Assembly: GCF_934772795.1 (NCBI RefSeq)
Contig: NZ_CAKVMR010000016.1
Location: 1-38,903, forward strand
DNA length: 38,903 bases
DNA from: an uncultured Holdemanella sp.
Lineage (GTDB): Bacteria > Bacillota_I > Bacilli_A > Erysipelotrichales > Erysipelotrichaceae
Direction of reading: 5' to 3'
Shown: piece by piece, positions 7,886-16,080 of the stretch
How positions within the stretch are numbered: the stretch's first letter is position 1
Layout of the letters: each line of letters starts with the position of its first letter
The notes under the pieces: generated by a model
Databases searched by the model: none
What the model saw: the letters and a program-made list of their open reading frames with translations, nothing else
What the model was told of the DNA's origin: nothing
Made by a program: the position numbers and the translations under genes

Positions 7886-9511
7886 CTATTCAACACCAAT
7901 AATAAATGAGTAAACTGGTTGATTTCCTTCATGGATTTCAACTTCAGCATCACTGTTATCTTCGATATAAGCAGCAATTTCTTCAGCCTGTTCTTCAGTA
8001 GCTGTATCACCATAAATCAAAGTAACAAGTTCACTATCTTCATCTAACATTTTATCCAACAATTTCTTTGTTGCTTCCATGCAATCTGGACAAGAGACAC
8101 AAATGTCTTTTCCAAAAATACCCATATATTCATCTTTTTTGATTTCAAGACCATCATATGTTGTATCTTTGATCGCATAAGTGACTTCACCTGATTTAAC
8201 ATTTTCAATAGCTTCATTCATTTCAGCCAAGTTATCTTCCAATTCAACATCTGGATTGAACATAACACAAGCACTTAATCCTTGTGGAATTGTTTTACTT
8301 GGAAGTACATGAATGTCTTGATCTGAGCATACCTGTGCAGCCTGACTAGCAGCTAAAACAATATTTGAGTTGTTAGGTAAAATGAAGATATGATCTGCAT
8401 TCAACTTTTCAACAGCTGAAACAAAATCTTCAGTACTTGGATTCATTGTCTGTCCACCACCAACAACAATGTCAGCTCTAAGTTCTGTGAACATCTTCTT
8501 GATTCCATCTCCAGGAGCTACGGTAATAATGGCATATTTTTTGTGTTCTGCCATTTTTTCCTCTTCTTCTTTTTCAATAATATTGTCATGCTGTTCTTGC
8601 ATGTTTTCAACTTTCAACTTAATAAAACGACCCTGACGACGTCCCATTTTAATAGCTGTAAATGGTTCTAATGTATGAACGTGTACTTTAACTAAATCTT
8701 CATCTTGTACACACACAATCGAATTACCAATTGTTGCCAATTCATCTTTAAAACTTGTTTCAGAGAAATGACGAATACCATTTTCAGATAACTTCAAAAT
8801 AAATTCTGTACAGAATCCGTATTCTTCTTCTCCACCCTCTACTTTAGCTTGTGCACTTTCACCAGCTGCTTTTGCACCTTCAAGCTGTACTGGATGACCT
8901 TCCATAGCCGCAAGGAAACCTTCTAAGATTACACAAAGACCTTTTCCACCACTATCAACTACACCTACTTCTGCAAGCACTGGTAATAATTCAGGTGTTC
9001 TTTGTAAAGAAGCATTGGCTTCTTCTACCATCTTCTTCATAACATCCATACAATCTGTAATTTCTTCAGTTGTAGTGTATGCATATGTATAATCTGCAGC
9101 TTCACGAACAACCGTTAAGATTGTACCTTCTACTGGACGCATAACAGCACGATACGCAACACGACTTCCATTAACCAACGCATGAGCCAATTGAGATGCA
9201 TCCATATCATCTAAATCTTCAACCGCTTGATAGATACCTCTAAAAATCTGAGAAGTGATAACACCAGAGTTACCACGTGCACCCATTAATAATCCACGAG
9301 ATAACGTTTTCGCAATATCTTTTACAGAATCTGAATTCGTTTTAAGCGCTTCTTTTACTCCGTTTGATACGGTTAAATGCATATTTGTACCTGTATCTCC
9401 ATCTGGCACAGGGAAAACATTCAATGCATCGATTTCCGCTGAATGATTTGATAAGTTATTCATTCCGGATTCAAGCATCTGTTTAAATAAAATACCATTA
9501 ATTCTTTCCAT
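7886..9511 (-). CDS. fakA: Fatty acid kinase FakA-type protein (DAK2 plus DegV-like domains)
   Basis: Phosphorylates fatty acids held by FakB carrier proteins, so exogenous fatty acids can enter phospholipid synthesis. The 541-residue product starts with a DhaL/DAK2 nucleotide-binding domain (about 1-200). Its metal-binding loop is VPDGDTGTNM, with Asp37 and Asp39 holding Mg-ATP. The C-terminal part after about 310 is the DegV-like domain of the YloV/FakA family. It starts 10 bases after the stop of the Asp23-family gene, the conserved yloU-yloV arrangement of Firmicutes. No fakB lies in the window. Older annotations call it a dihydroxyacetone-kinase-like protein. Confidence 0.9.
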   Translation of the reverse strand: MERINGILFKQMLESGMNNLSNHSAEIDALNVFPVPDGDTGTNMHLTVSNGVKEALKTNSDSVKDIAKTLSRGLLMGARGNSGVITSQIFRGIYQAVEDLDDMDASQLAHALVNGSRVAYRAVMRPVEGTILTVVREAADYTYAYTTTEEITDCMDVMKKMVEEANASLQRTPELLPVLAEVGVVDSGGKGLCVILEGFLAAMEGHPVQLEGAKAAGESAQAKVEGGEEEYGFCTEFILKLSENGIRHFSETSFKDELATIGNSIVCVQDEDLVKVHVHTLEPFTAIKMGRRQGRFIKLKVENMQEQHDNIIEKEEEEKMAEHKKYAIITVAPGDGIKKMFTELRADIVVGGGQTMNPSTEDFVSAVEKLNADHIFILPNNSNIVLAASQAAQVCSDQDIHVLPSKTIPQGLSACVMFNPDVELEDNLAEMNEAIENVKSGEVTYAIKDTTYDGLEIKKDEYMGIFGKDICVSCPDCMEATKKLLDKMLDEDSELVTLIYGDTATEEQAEEIAAYIEDNSDAEVEIHEGNQPVYSFIIGVE

Positions 9512-9521
9512 CTCTTAACCC

Positions 9522-9881
9522 CTACTTTACAGCACGAACACCTTGGACATAGATGTTTACAGCGTTACATTTTACTTCCAAAGTTTTCTCCAATACATAT
9601 TTAACACGTTTTTGTGCTTCATACACAACCTGACTTAATTTAATTCCTTGTAATGCAATAATATAAAGATTCAAAACTAATCCCGTTTCATCTTGTGTTA
9701 CAACAACACCACGAGCATAGTTTTCTTTTTTCAATAATTCTGCCCAGCCATCTTTCAATGTTTTCTGACTAGCCATACCTACAATACCGTAACATTCAGT
9801 AATTGCTCCACCAGCTAAATTGGCAATCGCATCTAATGAAATCTCGATATTTCCGTATTCTGTTGATTTATTAATAGGCAT
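9522..9881 (-). CDS. Asp23/Gls24-family protein (YloU-like)
   Basis: A small cytosolic protein of 119 residues without membrane segments, matching the Asp23/Gls24 (DUF322) family. It begins with the typical ISLDAIANLAGGAITECYGIVGM segment, shown here only in outline: a conserved beta strand, an AIANLAG helix and a GIVGM turn. YloU-type members are envelope-associated and sit next to FakA in many Firmicutes; their molecular role is not settled. GGGAGG lies before the ATG, and a promoter at 9905-9933 drives this gene and fakA. Confidence 0.88.
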   Translation of the reverse strand: MPINKSTEYGNIEISLDAIANLAGGAITECYGIVGMASQKTLKDGWAELLKKENYARGVVVTQDETGLVLNLYIIALQGIKLSQVVYEAQKRVKYVLEKTLEVKCNAVNIYVQGVRAVK

Positions 9882-9904
9882 AATAAAACCTCCCGTTTTT
9901 ATTA

Positions 9905-9933
9905 ATTATACTCTACTTAAAATATAAACACAA
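9905..9933 (-). promoter_or_regulatory. Promoter of the Asp23-fakA operon
   Basis: Minus-strand -35 TTGTGT (9933-9928) and -10 TATAAT (9910-9905) are 17 bases apart, just downstream of the divIB stop codon. This suggests the pair is transcribed separately from the cell-wall genes. Confidence 0.6.
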
Positions 9934-9936
9934 ATC

Positions 9937-10944
9937 CTAATACGCTTCTACAAAGGTTTGTGTCTCCTCATCCCAATTGTAATATGTGCCATTTCCATCA
10001 TAATATTCGCCAGTATTTGGATCATAATACATTCCAATGGCTTCGTGATAATACACGCCTGTGTTATCATCATAGACCCATTCTGCCTGATTCTCAGATT
10101 CATCTTCTGTTGGCTGTTGTTCTTCTTGAACCTCAGTATTCTCAGAAGAATTTTCATCTGTCACTTCAGTCTTTTCAACCTTTTCCGTCTTCTCTTCTTG
10201 TTTTTCTTCAACCTTTTGTTTCGAATTCAAATCATCACAATTCACCTTTTCAATTGTCGAATGCGTAGAATCCAAAACCAGACAAACAGACTGCCCCTTT
10301 AGTTTTGTCAAAACACTTTGATATTTAGATAGCATTTTTATACTTTTTAAATTGGTATAAACAATATTGCCATCTTGCATTGTAATTTTAAACATATTCT
10401 TATCATAACTTGTTTTATATGGTACGATTTCTGCAAACTTTTCAATTAATTCTCGAGTTAACACTTTGTGATGTTTTTGAAACTGTTCACATAACTGCTT
10501 TCTTTGTTTCGCATTAAAATTTGACAACAAAGGAAAATGCACAATCATATTTAAATATTGTTCTTCTATTTCAATCGAAGAGCCATCTTGGCAAAGAGCA
10601 TAATTCTTATTGTCTTTCACATAATAACCAATAATCAATTTTTCCTGCACATTAAAAGTAAGCTTTCGATTTTTCTTTGAAACATCACAAGACTGAACAA
10701 AAGGCATCTTTTCTACTCTTTTTTCCAATATAATTGAAGGCATTAAAAAGATACGTGTTTTCGTACTCACATTTGCCAAATCATAGACTTCACTATCTGA
10801 CAAATAATAGTTGTTTTTACATGATAAAACCTTGACATGGGAGTCTGTAGAAAAATAATACACAAAGATACTAGCTACCATCATCACAACAAGACTTAAA
10901 ACAATCGATTGTTTAATGGTTAGCTTAATTTTTTTTCTTACCAA
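9937..10944 (-). CDS. divIB: Cell-division protein DivIB/FtsQ with an OCRE-like tail
   Basis: A bitopic divisome protein that works with FtsL/DivIC and the septal peptidoglycan synthase. The 335-residue product has a cytoplasmic KKIK tip, one membrane segment (about 14-31), a POTRA domain (about 36-102) and the beta domain to about 232. Residues 242-288 are a charged Glu/Lys/Gln linker. Residues 289-335 are very unusual: a Tyr-rich tract with YDDNTGVYY, YYDPNTGEYYD and YYNWDEETQTF, resembling the octamer-repeat OCRE domain of eukaryotic splicing proteins. The first codon is TTG, overlapping the end of murB, and no in-frame ATG precedes the membrane segment. Confidence 0.87.
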   Translation of the reverse strand: MVRKKIKLTIKQSIVLSLVVMMVASIFVYYFSTDSHVKVLSCKNNYYLSDSEVYDLANVSTKTRIFLMPSIILEKRVEKMPFVQSCDVSKKNRKLTFNVQEKLIIGYYVKDNKNYALCQDGSSIEIEEQYLNMIVHFPLLSNFNAKQRKQLCEQFQKHHKVLTRELIEKFAEIVPYKTSYDKNMFKITMQDGNIVYTNLKSIKMLSKYQSVLTKLKGQSVCLVLDSTHSTIEKVNCDDLNSKQKVEEKQEEKTEKVEKTEVTDENSSENTEVQEEQQPTEDESENQAEWVYDDNTGVYYHEAIGMYYDPNTGEYYDGNGTYYNWDEETQTFVEAY

Positions 10945-11837
10945 TATAACTGCTCAACTTCCGTAACCATGTCAATGTTATACTCTTTTTTTGCTCGAAT
11001 TTTAATTTCATGAATCAAATCACGAACATCTTGAGCTGTCGCATTTAAATCATCATTCACAATAAAATTACAGTGTTTTTCACTTACCATGGCACCACCA
11101 ATTTTATAGCCTCTTAATCCCAACTCTTCAATCAATTTCCAAGCTGGAATTTCTTCTGGATTTCTAAACACACTACCTGCACAAGGCTTATCCAAAGGCT
11201 GTGCACTCATTCTTCTTTCGCGTCTAGAATCCATTAAATCACGAATATCATTTTGGTTTCCTTTTTCTAATTGAAAACGCCCCACTAAAATAGTCCAATC
11301 TTTGTGTGATTGGAAAATAGAATGACGATACGCATAATCCAATTCATCTTTTTTCATCCAACAAATTGTATTATCTTTTAAAACACATACATCAATTAAG
11401 TGATTTGCCAAATTGTCCTTATAGGCTCCGGCATTCATATAAAGTCCACCACCAATTGAGCCTGGAATTCCACTTGCCCATTCTAATCCAGTTAGTGATC
11501 TTTTCATGGCTTCTACTGCCATATTTATAATTGAACATCCCGCTTGCGCTACTAACACTCCATCTGGTTCAAAATAGAAATCATTCAAAGTACGATCTAA
11601 ATTGATGATTGCACCATGAAAATCCGTATCTGAACATAAAACATTAGATCCACGTCCAAGTACATAATATGGAATATTTTCCTGTGCAAGTATTTCAAGT
11701 ACACACATTAGTGCAGTACAATTTTTGGGATATATATAATAGTCTACGCAACCACCAATCTTAAAAGTGGTATGTTTCTTCATAGGCTCATGTTCTAAAA
11801 CTTCTGCATACGTCATTAAACGATCCTTTATGCTCAT
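10938..11837 (-). CDS. murB: UDP-N-acetylenolpyruvoylglucosamine reductase MurB
   Basis: An FAD enzyme that reduces the enolpyruvyl group to give UDP-N-acetylmuramate, the second committed step of peptidoglycan synthesis. The 299-residue length and fold match the shorter type II MurB of Firmicutes. Signatures are LGRGSNVLCSD in the FAD-binding half, GIPGSIGGGLYMNAGAY, and the active-site CAGSVFRNPE segment with its serine proton donor. It starts one base after murG ends and overlaps divIB by 7 bases, so the three genes are translationally coupled. AAAAAGGGG precedes the ATG. Confidence 0.95.
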   Translation of the reverse strand: MSIKDRLMTYAEVLEHEPMKKHTTFKIGGCVDYYIYPKNCTALMCVLEILAQENIPYYVLGRGSNVLCSDTDFHGAIINLDRTLNDFYFEPDGVLVAQAGCSIINMAVEAMKRSLTGLEWASGIPGSIGGGLYMNAGAYKDNLANHLIDVCVLKDNTICWMKKDELDYAYRHSIFQSHKDWTILVGRFQLEKGNQNDIRDLMDSRRERRMSAQPLDKPCAGSVFRNPEEIPAWKLIEELGLRGYKIGGAMVSEKHCNFIVNDDLNATAQDVRDLIHEIKIRAKKEYNIDMVTEVEQLYW

Positions 11838-11838
11838 A

Positions 11839-12921
11839 TTAGTTCCCCTTTTTACATATATTTTTCAATAAATCTATAATATCATATGCCGCATTTGGTT
11901 TACCCATCTGCAAAGCATGTTCATGCGTTTGTTCATATACCACTGGATTTGCGTACAAAGACACGATTTGACCTTGCAAAGTTTCCGCATTCAAATCCTT
12001 TTCTTCAATAATACGACAAGCTTGTTGTCTTAGTAGCATGCTCGCATTATAAAATTGATGGTTATTTGCCACATAAGGACTTGGTATTACGATAGAAGGA
12101 ATACCTAAAGCTGTTACTTCTGCAAGCGTTGTTGCTCCTGCACGACAAATCATTCCATCGACATGTCCATAAATACGCAATGTATCTACATATGGTACAA
12201 CATGAATATTTTTTTGGTTTTCAAATAAGTTCAAATCTTGAGAATTGTCTTTTCCACAGACATACAAAAACTGTAAATCATCATCGACATCCTTTAAAGC
12301 ACTCTTCATCAGTTCATTTACTGAACTAGAGCCTAAAGAACCCATCATAATAAGGATGGTTTTTTTATCTAAATCTAAACCTAATGATTTAAAATAGTCT
12401 TCATCAAATTTTGCCTCTTTGGCAATTGTTGCTCTTGGATTTCCCAACATATGAATCTTTTCCTTTGGGAAAACCTCGTTACATTTCTCATAACAAGTTA
12501 TGATCGCATCCACTTTCTTCATAACAAGCTGATTAGCCTTACCAACAATAGAGTTTTGTTCATGAATTACAGTATGGATACCTAAAGAATGAGCTGCCAT
12601 AATAACTGGTGCACTCACATAGCCTCCAAATCCAATAACCACATCTGGATTGAATTCTTTTAAGTATTTTTTTGCCTTACCTTCTGCTTTAAACATCTGA
12701 CAAACCGCCATGCATTTTTTTAATACATTTCCTACTAATCCAGAAGTATGCAAAGCCTTAAACGCATAGCCATTTTGTGGAATCAAATCCTTTTCCATGC
12801 GATCATCATTTCCAATAAATAATATTTCAGTCGAAGAATCAAGTTCTTTCATTTTATCCGCTAAAGCTAAAGCCGGATAAATATGACCCCCTGTTCCTCC
12901 TGTCACAAAACAAATTTTCAT
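11839..12921 (-). CDS. murG: UDP-GlcNAc:lipid I transferase MurG
   Basis: Adds N-acetylglucosamine to lipid I on the inner face of the membrane, giving lipid II. The ATG at 12921 is chosen over an upstream TTG, because GGTGAGG sits 8 bases before it and the protein then opens directly with MKICFVTGGTGGH. The 360-residue product shows the glycine-rich loop TGGTGGH (7-13), GGYVSAP, HEQNSIVGKAN, and the C-terminal UDP-GlcNAc site around RAGATTLAEV with the following NNHQ. It begins 29 bases after the sortase gene. The usual neighbours mraY, murD and ftsW are absent from this side. Confidence 0.95.
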   Translation of the reverse strand: MKICFVTGGTGGHIYPALALADKMKELDSSTEILFIGNDDRMEKDLIPQNGYAFKALHTSGLVGNVLKKCMAVCQMFKAEGKAKKYLKEFNPDVVIGFGGYVSAPVIMAAHSLGIHTVIHEQNSIVGKANQLVMKKVDAIITCYEKCNEVFPKEKIHMLGNPRATIAKEAKFDEDYFKSLGLDLDKKTILIMMGSLGSSSVNELMKSALKDVDDDLQFLYVCGKDNSQDLNLFENQKNIHVVPYVDTLRIYGHVDGMICRAGATTLAEVTALGIPSIVIPSPYVANNHQFYNASMLLRQQACRIIEEKDLNAETLQGQIVSLYANPVVYEQTHEHALQMGKPNAAYDIIDLLKNICKKGN

Positions 12922-12950
12922 ATTAAAAACCTCACCAAGTATATCATATA

Positions 12951-13706
12951 TCAATCTTTTAAAACAATATCGTCACTTGTCTTTTCCAGTTGCCCAGTCA
13001 AAACAAAACGATGACTCGATTCAAATCCATAATCTAAATCACATGTGGATAAAGAAATAAATTTTTGATCTGTATTCACTAAATCATTGAAGTATGTAGA
13101 CGATTGTTTCATAGAATCTAAAGTCTCTTGTCTATAATCTCCAAATGACGTTGTATAGAATACACTATCATCCGTAGTTTTCGCAAATGTAAATACATGA
13201 CATTTATAATTTGCATCCGGTGTTAATACATAAAATACTGGATGCGACTTAAAAAAATCTTCATCACAATACTTCTTTAATAAAGTAAACATGCCTCTAC
13301 CTTCAACAGAATGTCCATATATAATGGAATTATCATCTTGGAATTGTGCATTCGCATTCGCATCTAAAAAAATCGAACCTCTATTATTATATTCCCCACT
13401 CACGGTGTGATTCAAATAATATTCATTATCTTTTGACTGCATAACAGGAAAAGAAATGTCACAACCCGGAACATAGATCCATCCTACAATATCTTGATTC
13501 TCTGCTTGAAGTGCTGTCCAGTCTGGTTCTAAAACATTCTTTTCTACTTTATTTTCACTTTTTTTCTTAATTACTTTTGCTTCTAATTGTTTTGTCTGTG
13601 TCTCAACTTGTTGTTTCTGTGAATAAATGTCCCATAAATTATAAGCACTATACCCAAATACACAAAGGCTAACGACAAAAACAATTCTATATATCCATTT
13701 TTTCAT
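12951..13706 (-). CDS. srtB: Class B sortase
   Basis: A membrane-bound transpeptidase that joins secreted proteins to the cell wall. The 251-residue protein has an N-terminal membrane segment (about 7-26) and a charged Lys/Glu stalk. The sortase barrel carries His132 (IYGHSVEG), Cys222 (SLSTCDL) and Arg233 (HRFVLTG). The inserted helix region around 180-215 is typical of class B. The ATG at 13706 opens MKKWIYRIVF; an in-frame GTG 18 bases earlier has no better ribosome site, and neither start has a clear one. No sorted substrate or pilin gene lies nearby, so the target is unknown. It precedes murG on the same strand. Confidence 0.88.
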   Translation of the reverse strand: MKKWIYRIVFVVSLCVFGYSAYNLWDIYSQKQQVETQTKQLEAKVIKKKSENKVEKNVLEPDWTALQAENQDIVGWIYVPGCDISFPVMQSKDNEYYLNHTVSGEYNNRGSIFLDANANAQFQDDNSIIYGHSVEGRGMFTLLKKYCDEDFFKSHPVFYVLTPDANYKCHVFTFAKTTDDSVFYTTSFGDYRQETLDSMKQSSTYFNDLVNTDQKFISLSTCDLDYGFESSHRFVLTGQLEKTSDDIVLKD

Positions 13707-13728
13707 ACAGCTTAATTTTAGCACAAAT

Positions 13729-13759
13729 AAAAAGGATAGAGAAATGAATTCCCTATCCT
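13729..13759 (-). terminator. Terminator after nagB
   Basis: Stem AGGATAG (minus strand, 13759-13753 with 13739-13733) followed by TTTTT on the minus strand. It separates nagB from srtB. Confidence 0.65.
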
Positions 13760-13776
13760 AATAAAGACAATCGCAA

Positions 13777-14496
13777 TTATTTAGTTAATTTACTAGCAGC
13801 TGCTTTATCTAATACAACAACTACATCAGCGTGATTTTGTAATGCACTTGCAGCACATGCAGTATCGATTGGTCCTTCGATCATAGCTTTAACAGCATCT
13901 GCTTTATTTTCACCATTAGCTACTAATAATACTTTTTTAGATTTCATGATTGTTCCAATTCCCATTGAAATAGCTTGTGTTGGAACTTTGTTGATATCAT
14001 TGTCAAAGAAACGAGCATTCGCTTCACGAGTGTTTTCTGTTAAATCAACGATGTGAGTTAATGTTTCAAATGGTGTACCAGGTTCATTGAATCCAATGTG
14101 TCCATTTTGACCAATTCCTAATACTTGTAAGTCAATTGATACTTCACTTAAAGCATCTTCATAAGCTTTACAATCAGCTTCTGTATTTCCATAAGGAACA
14201 TGTGTATTATTTAAATCAATATCAATATCTTTAAATAAGTTTTCATACATAAATGTATAGTAAGATTGAGGATCTTTACGATCGATTCCTACATATTCAT
14301 CTAAGTTATAAGATTTAATATCTTTATAGCTGTATCCATCTTTGTGGTATTGGATCATTTCCTTATATAATCCAACTGGACTAGATCCTGTTGCCAAACC
14401 TAAGACAGCATCTTTTTTAGCATCCAATAATTCTTTCATGACTTCAAATGCCTTTGCGGACATTTCATCATAGTTTTCACATACAATAACCTTCAT
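13777..14496 (-). CDS. nagB: Glucosamine-6-phosphate deaminase
   Basis: Converts glucosamine-6-phosphate to fructose-6-phosphate and ammonia, feeding amino sugars into glycolysis. The ATG at 14496 is preferred to one 15 bases upstream, because GGAGGAG lies between them at good spacing. The 239-residue product is the short form usual in Firmicutes, without the allosteric C-terminal extension of the enteric enzyme. Visible landmarks are the phosphate-binding GLATGSSPVGLY (33-44), Asp66 in NLDEYVG, and His133 in NGHIGFNEPG. The gene is divergent from gatZ and has a cre-like site (14531-14544) over its promoter, so catabolite repression is likely. Confidence 0.94.
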   Translation of the reverse strand: MKVIVCENYDEMSAKAFEVMKELLDAKKDAVLGLATGSSPVGLYKEMIQYHKDGYSYKDIKSYNLDEYVGIDRKDPQSYYTFMYENLFKDIDIDLNNTHVPYGNTEADCKAYEDALSEVSIDLQVLGIGQNGHIGFNEPGTPFETLTHIVDLTENTREANARFFDNDINKVPTQAISMGIGTIMKSKKVLLVANGENKADAVKAMIEGPIDTACAASALQNHADVVVVLDKAAASKLTK

Positions 14497-14530
14497 TGTT
14501 ATCTCCTCCATATTCTCTTCTTATATTATA

Positions 14531-14544
14531 ACATAGCGCTTTCA
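14531..14544 (-). promoter_or_regulatory. cre-like CcpA site at the nagB promoter
   Basis: The minus strand reads TGAAAGCGCTATGT, matching 11 of 14 positions of the palindromic cre form TGAAAGCGCTTTCA. It lies immediately upstream of a TATAAT (14530-14525), where bound CcpA would block RNA polymerase. Confidence 0.6.
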
Positions 14545-14598
14545 AAATAAAATGTACATTTTAGTAATGCTTTTGTCATTTTTAACAAATTAGTAATA

Positions 14599-14660
14599 TT
14601 TGCACTTTTTAATTGACTTTACACCAAAAAGAAGAAAAAAAGTTAAAGATACTGTATAAT
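14599..14660 (+). promoter_or_regulatory. gatZ promoter with a shared upstream box
   Basis: TTTGCACTTTTTAATTGAC (14599-14617) is followed at 14618 by TTTACAC. Then come CCAAAA (14624), GTTAAA (14642) and a perfect -10 TATAAT (14655-14660). No acceptable -35 lies at the right distance. The same set of blocks at the same offsets occurs in front of agaS, so this is probably an activator-dependent promoter. Confidence 0.65.
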
Positions 14661-14684
14661 ATAAACAGTTAAGGAGGACATACA

Positions 14685-16010
14685 ATGCCTAAACAAAACC
14701 CATTATTAAACATTGTTAAAAAACAAAAAGAAGGTAAAGCCGTAGCTATCTATTCATGCTGTTCAAGTAATGCATTCGTTATTGAAGCTGCGATGGAAAC
14801 CGCAAAAAAACAAGATTCATGTGTTTTAATTGAATCGACTGCAAACCAAGTAGATCAAAATGGTGGTTACTCAGGAATGACACCAAAAGATTTCTTCAAC
14901 TTCTGTCATGAAAAAGCAAAAGAAGCTGGTTTATCAAGTGATCGTATTTTCTTAGGTGGAGACCACTTAGGACCATTAACTGTCGCAAACAAACCAGAAA
15001 CAGAAGCTATGGAATATGCGAAAACATTAGTACACGACTATGTCCGTGCTGGATTCACAAAGATCCACATTGATACAAGTATGAAAGTTGCTGATGATGA
15101 TCCAAATACTCGTTTGAGTGATGAAACCATTGCTCGTCGTGGAGCTACGTTGGCTAAAGTTTGTGAAGAAGCTTACCAAGAATTGCTTCAAGAAAATCCA
15201 GAAGCTATTCACCCTGTATATATCGTCGGTAGTGAAGTTCCAATTCCAGGTGGAGCACAAGAAGAAAATGCTGGTATGCAAGTTACAAAACCTGAAGATT
15301 TCAAGAGTACAGTAGCTACATTCGAAAAAGCATTTGATGACATGGGAATTGCAGATGCTTGGAACCACGTTATTGCTGCTGTTGTTCAGCCTGGTGTTGA
15401 AGAAAAAGACGCTGGATGTGAAGAATATGATCGTGAACGTGCTAAAGATTTAATGGCGAGTATTAAAGATTTTGACAAATTAGTATTTGAAGGTCACTCA
15501 ACAGATTACCAAACAAAATACAAATTACGTGAATTAGTAGAAGATGGTGTTGGCATCTTAAAAGTTGGTCCAGGACTTACTTATGCAGCTCGTGAAGGAA
15601 TCTTCTCATTATGCATGATCGAAGAAGAATTAGCAGCTGTTTATGGATTTGAAACGAGTCACTTCCGTGAAGAATTAGACAAAGCTATGTTAGCAAACCC
15701 AGGTAAATGGGCTCCATATTATCATGGTACAGAAAATGAAATTGCATTCAAACGTAAGTATTCATTCTCTGACCGCTGCCGTTACTATCTACCTCAAGAA
15801 AATGTTAAGAATGCTTTAGCTAAATTATTAGTTAACTTAAAAGAACACCCAGTACCATTACCATTGTTAAGTCAATATATGCCTTTCCAATATACTATGG
15901 TACGTGAAGGTAAATTAAACAATACACCTGAAGACTTAATCAAAGCACGCGTTATGTATACAATTGAAGAATACACTTACGCTAGTCACCAGGAAGAATT
16001 AGTTCGCTAA
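14685..16010 (+). CDS. gatZ: Tagatose-1,6-bisphosphate aldolase subunit, GatZ/KbaZ family
   Basis: The 441-residue protein belongs to the GatZ/KbaZ family over its full length. Conserved stretches include GGDHLGPLTVANKPE (from 91), DTSMK, GSEVPIPGG, EGHSTDYQTK and VGPGLTYAAREG. In enteric bacteria this family is the non-catalytic partner that stabilises the class II aldolase GatY/KbaY, which splits tagatose-1,6-bisphosphate into dihydroxyacetone phosphate and glyceraldehyde-3-phosphate. No GatY/KbaY gene is present in this window. AAGGAGG precedes the ATG. Its promoter matches that of agaS, tying it to the galactosamine genes. GatZ and KbaZ cannot be told apart by eye. Confidence 0.88.
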   Translation: MPKQNPLLNIVKKQKEGKAVAIYSCCSSNAFVIEAAMETAKKQDSCVLIESTANQVDQNGGYSGMTPKDFFNFCHEKAKEAGLSSDRIFLGGDHLGPLTVANKPETEAMEYAKTLVHDYVRAGFTKIHIDTSMKVADDDPNTRLSDETIARRGATLAKVCEEAYQELLQENPEAIHPVYIVGSEVPIPGGAQEENAGMQVTKPEDFKSTVATFEKAFDDMGIADAWNHVIAAVVQPGVEEKDAGCEEYDRERAKDLMASIKDFDKLVFEGHSTDYQTKYKLRELVEDGVGILKVGPGLTYAAREGIFSLCMIEEELAAVYGFETSHFREELDKAMLANPGKWAPYYHGTENEIAFKRKYSFSDRCRYYLPQENVKNALAKLLVNLKEHPVPLPLLSQYMPFQYTMVREGKLNNTPEDLIKARVMYTIEEYTYASHQEELVR

Positions 16011-16020
16011 AACAAATATT

Positions 16021-16047
16021 GCGCATCTTAAAGATGCGCCTTTTTTT
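16021..16047 (+). terminator. Terminator after gatZ
   Basis: Stem GCGCATCT (16021-16028) with AGATGCGC (16032-16039), a 3-base loop and a run of seven T. Confidence 0.88.
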
Positions 16048-16058
16048 ATGCAAATAAA

Positions 16059-16080
16059 AAAAGGTTCAATCGAACCTTTT
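16059..16080. terminator. Second hairpin between gatZ and the small membrane gene
   Basis: Perfect stem AAAAGGTTC (16059-16067) with GAACCTTTT (16072-16080). It overlaps the stop codon of the minus-strand gene, for which it is the likely terminator. Confidence 0.7.

Noticed and set aside
9958..10302. Plus-strand frames opposite the divIB tail
   Set aside because: Their His/Ile/Leu-rich content comes from the complement of the Glu/Gln/Tyr-rich tail, and they lack ribosome sites.
14613..14660. TTGACT (14613) as the -35 of the gatZ promoter
   Set aside because: It is 36 bases from the TATAAT, and the agaS promoter has TTTACT at the same place, so it is part of the shared box instead.
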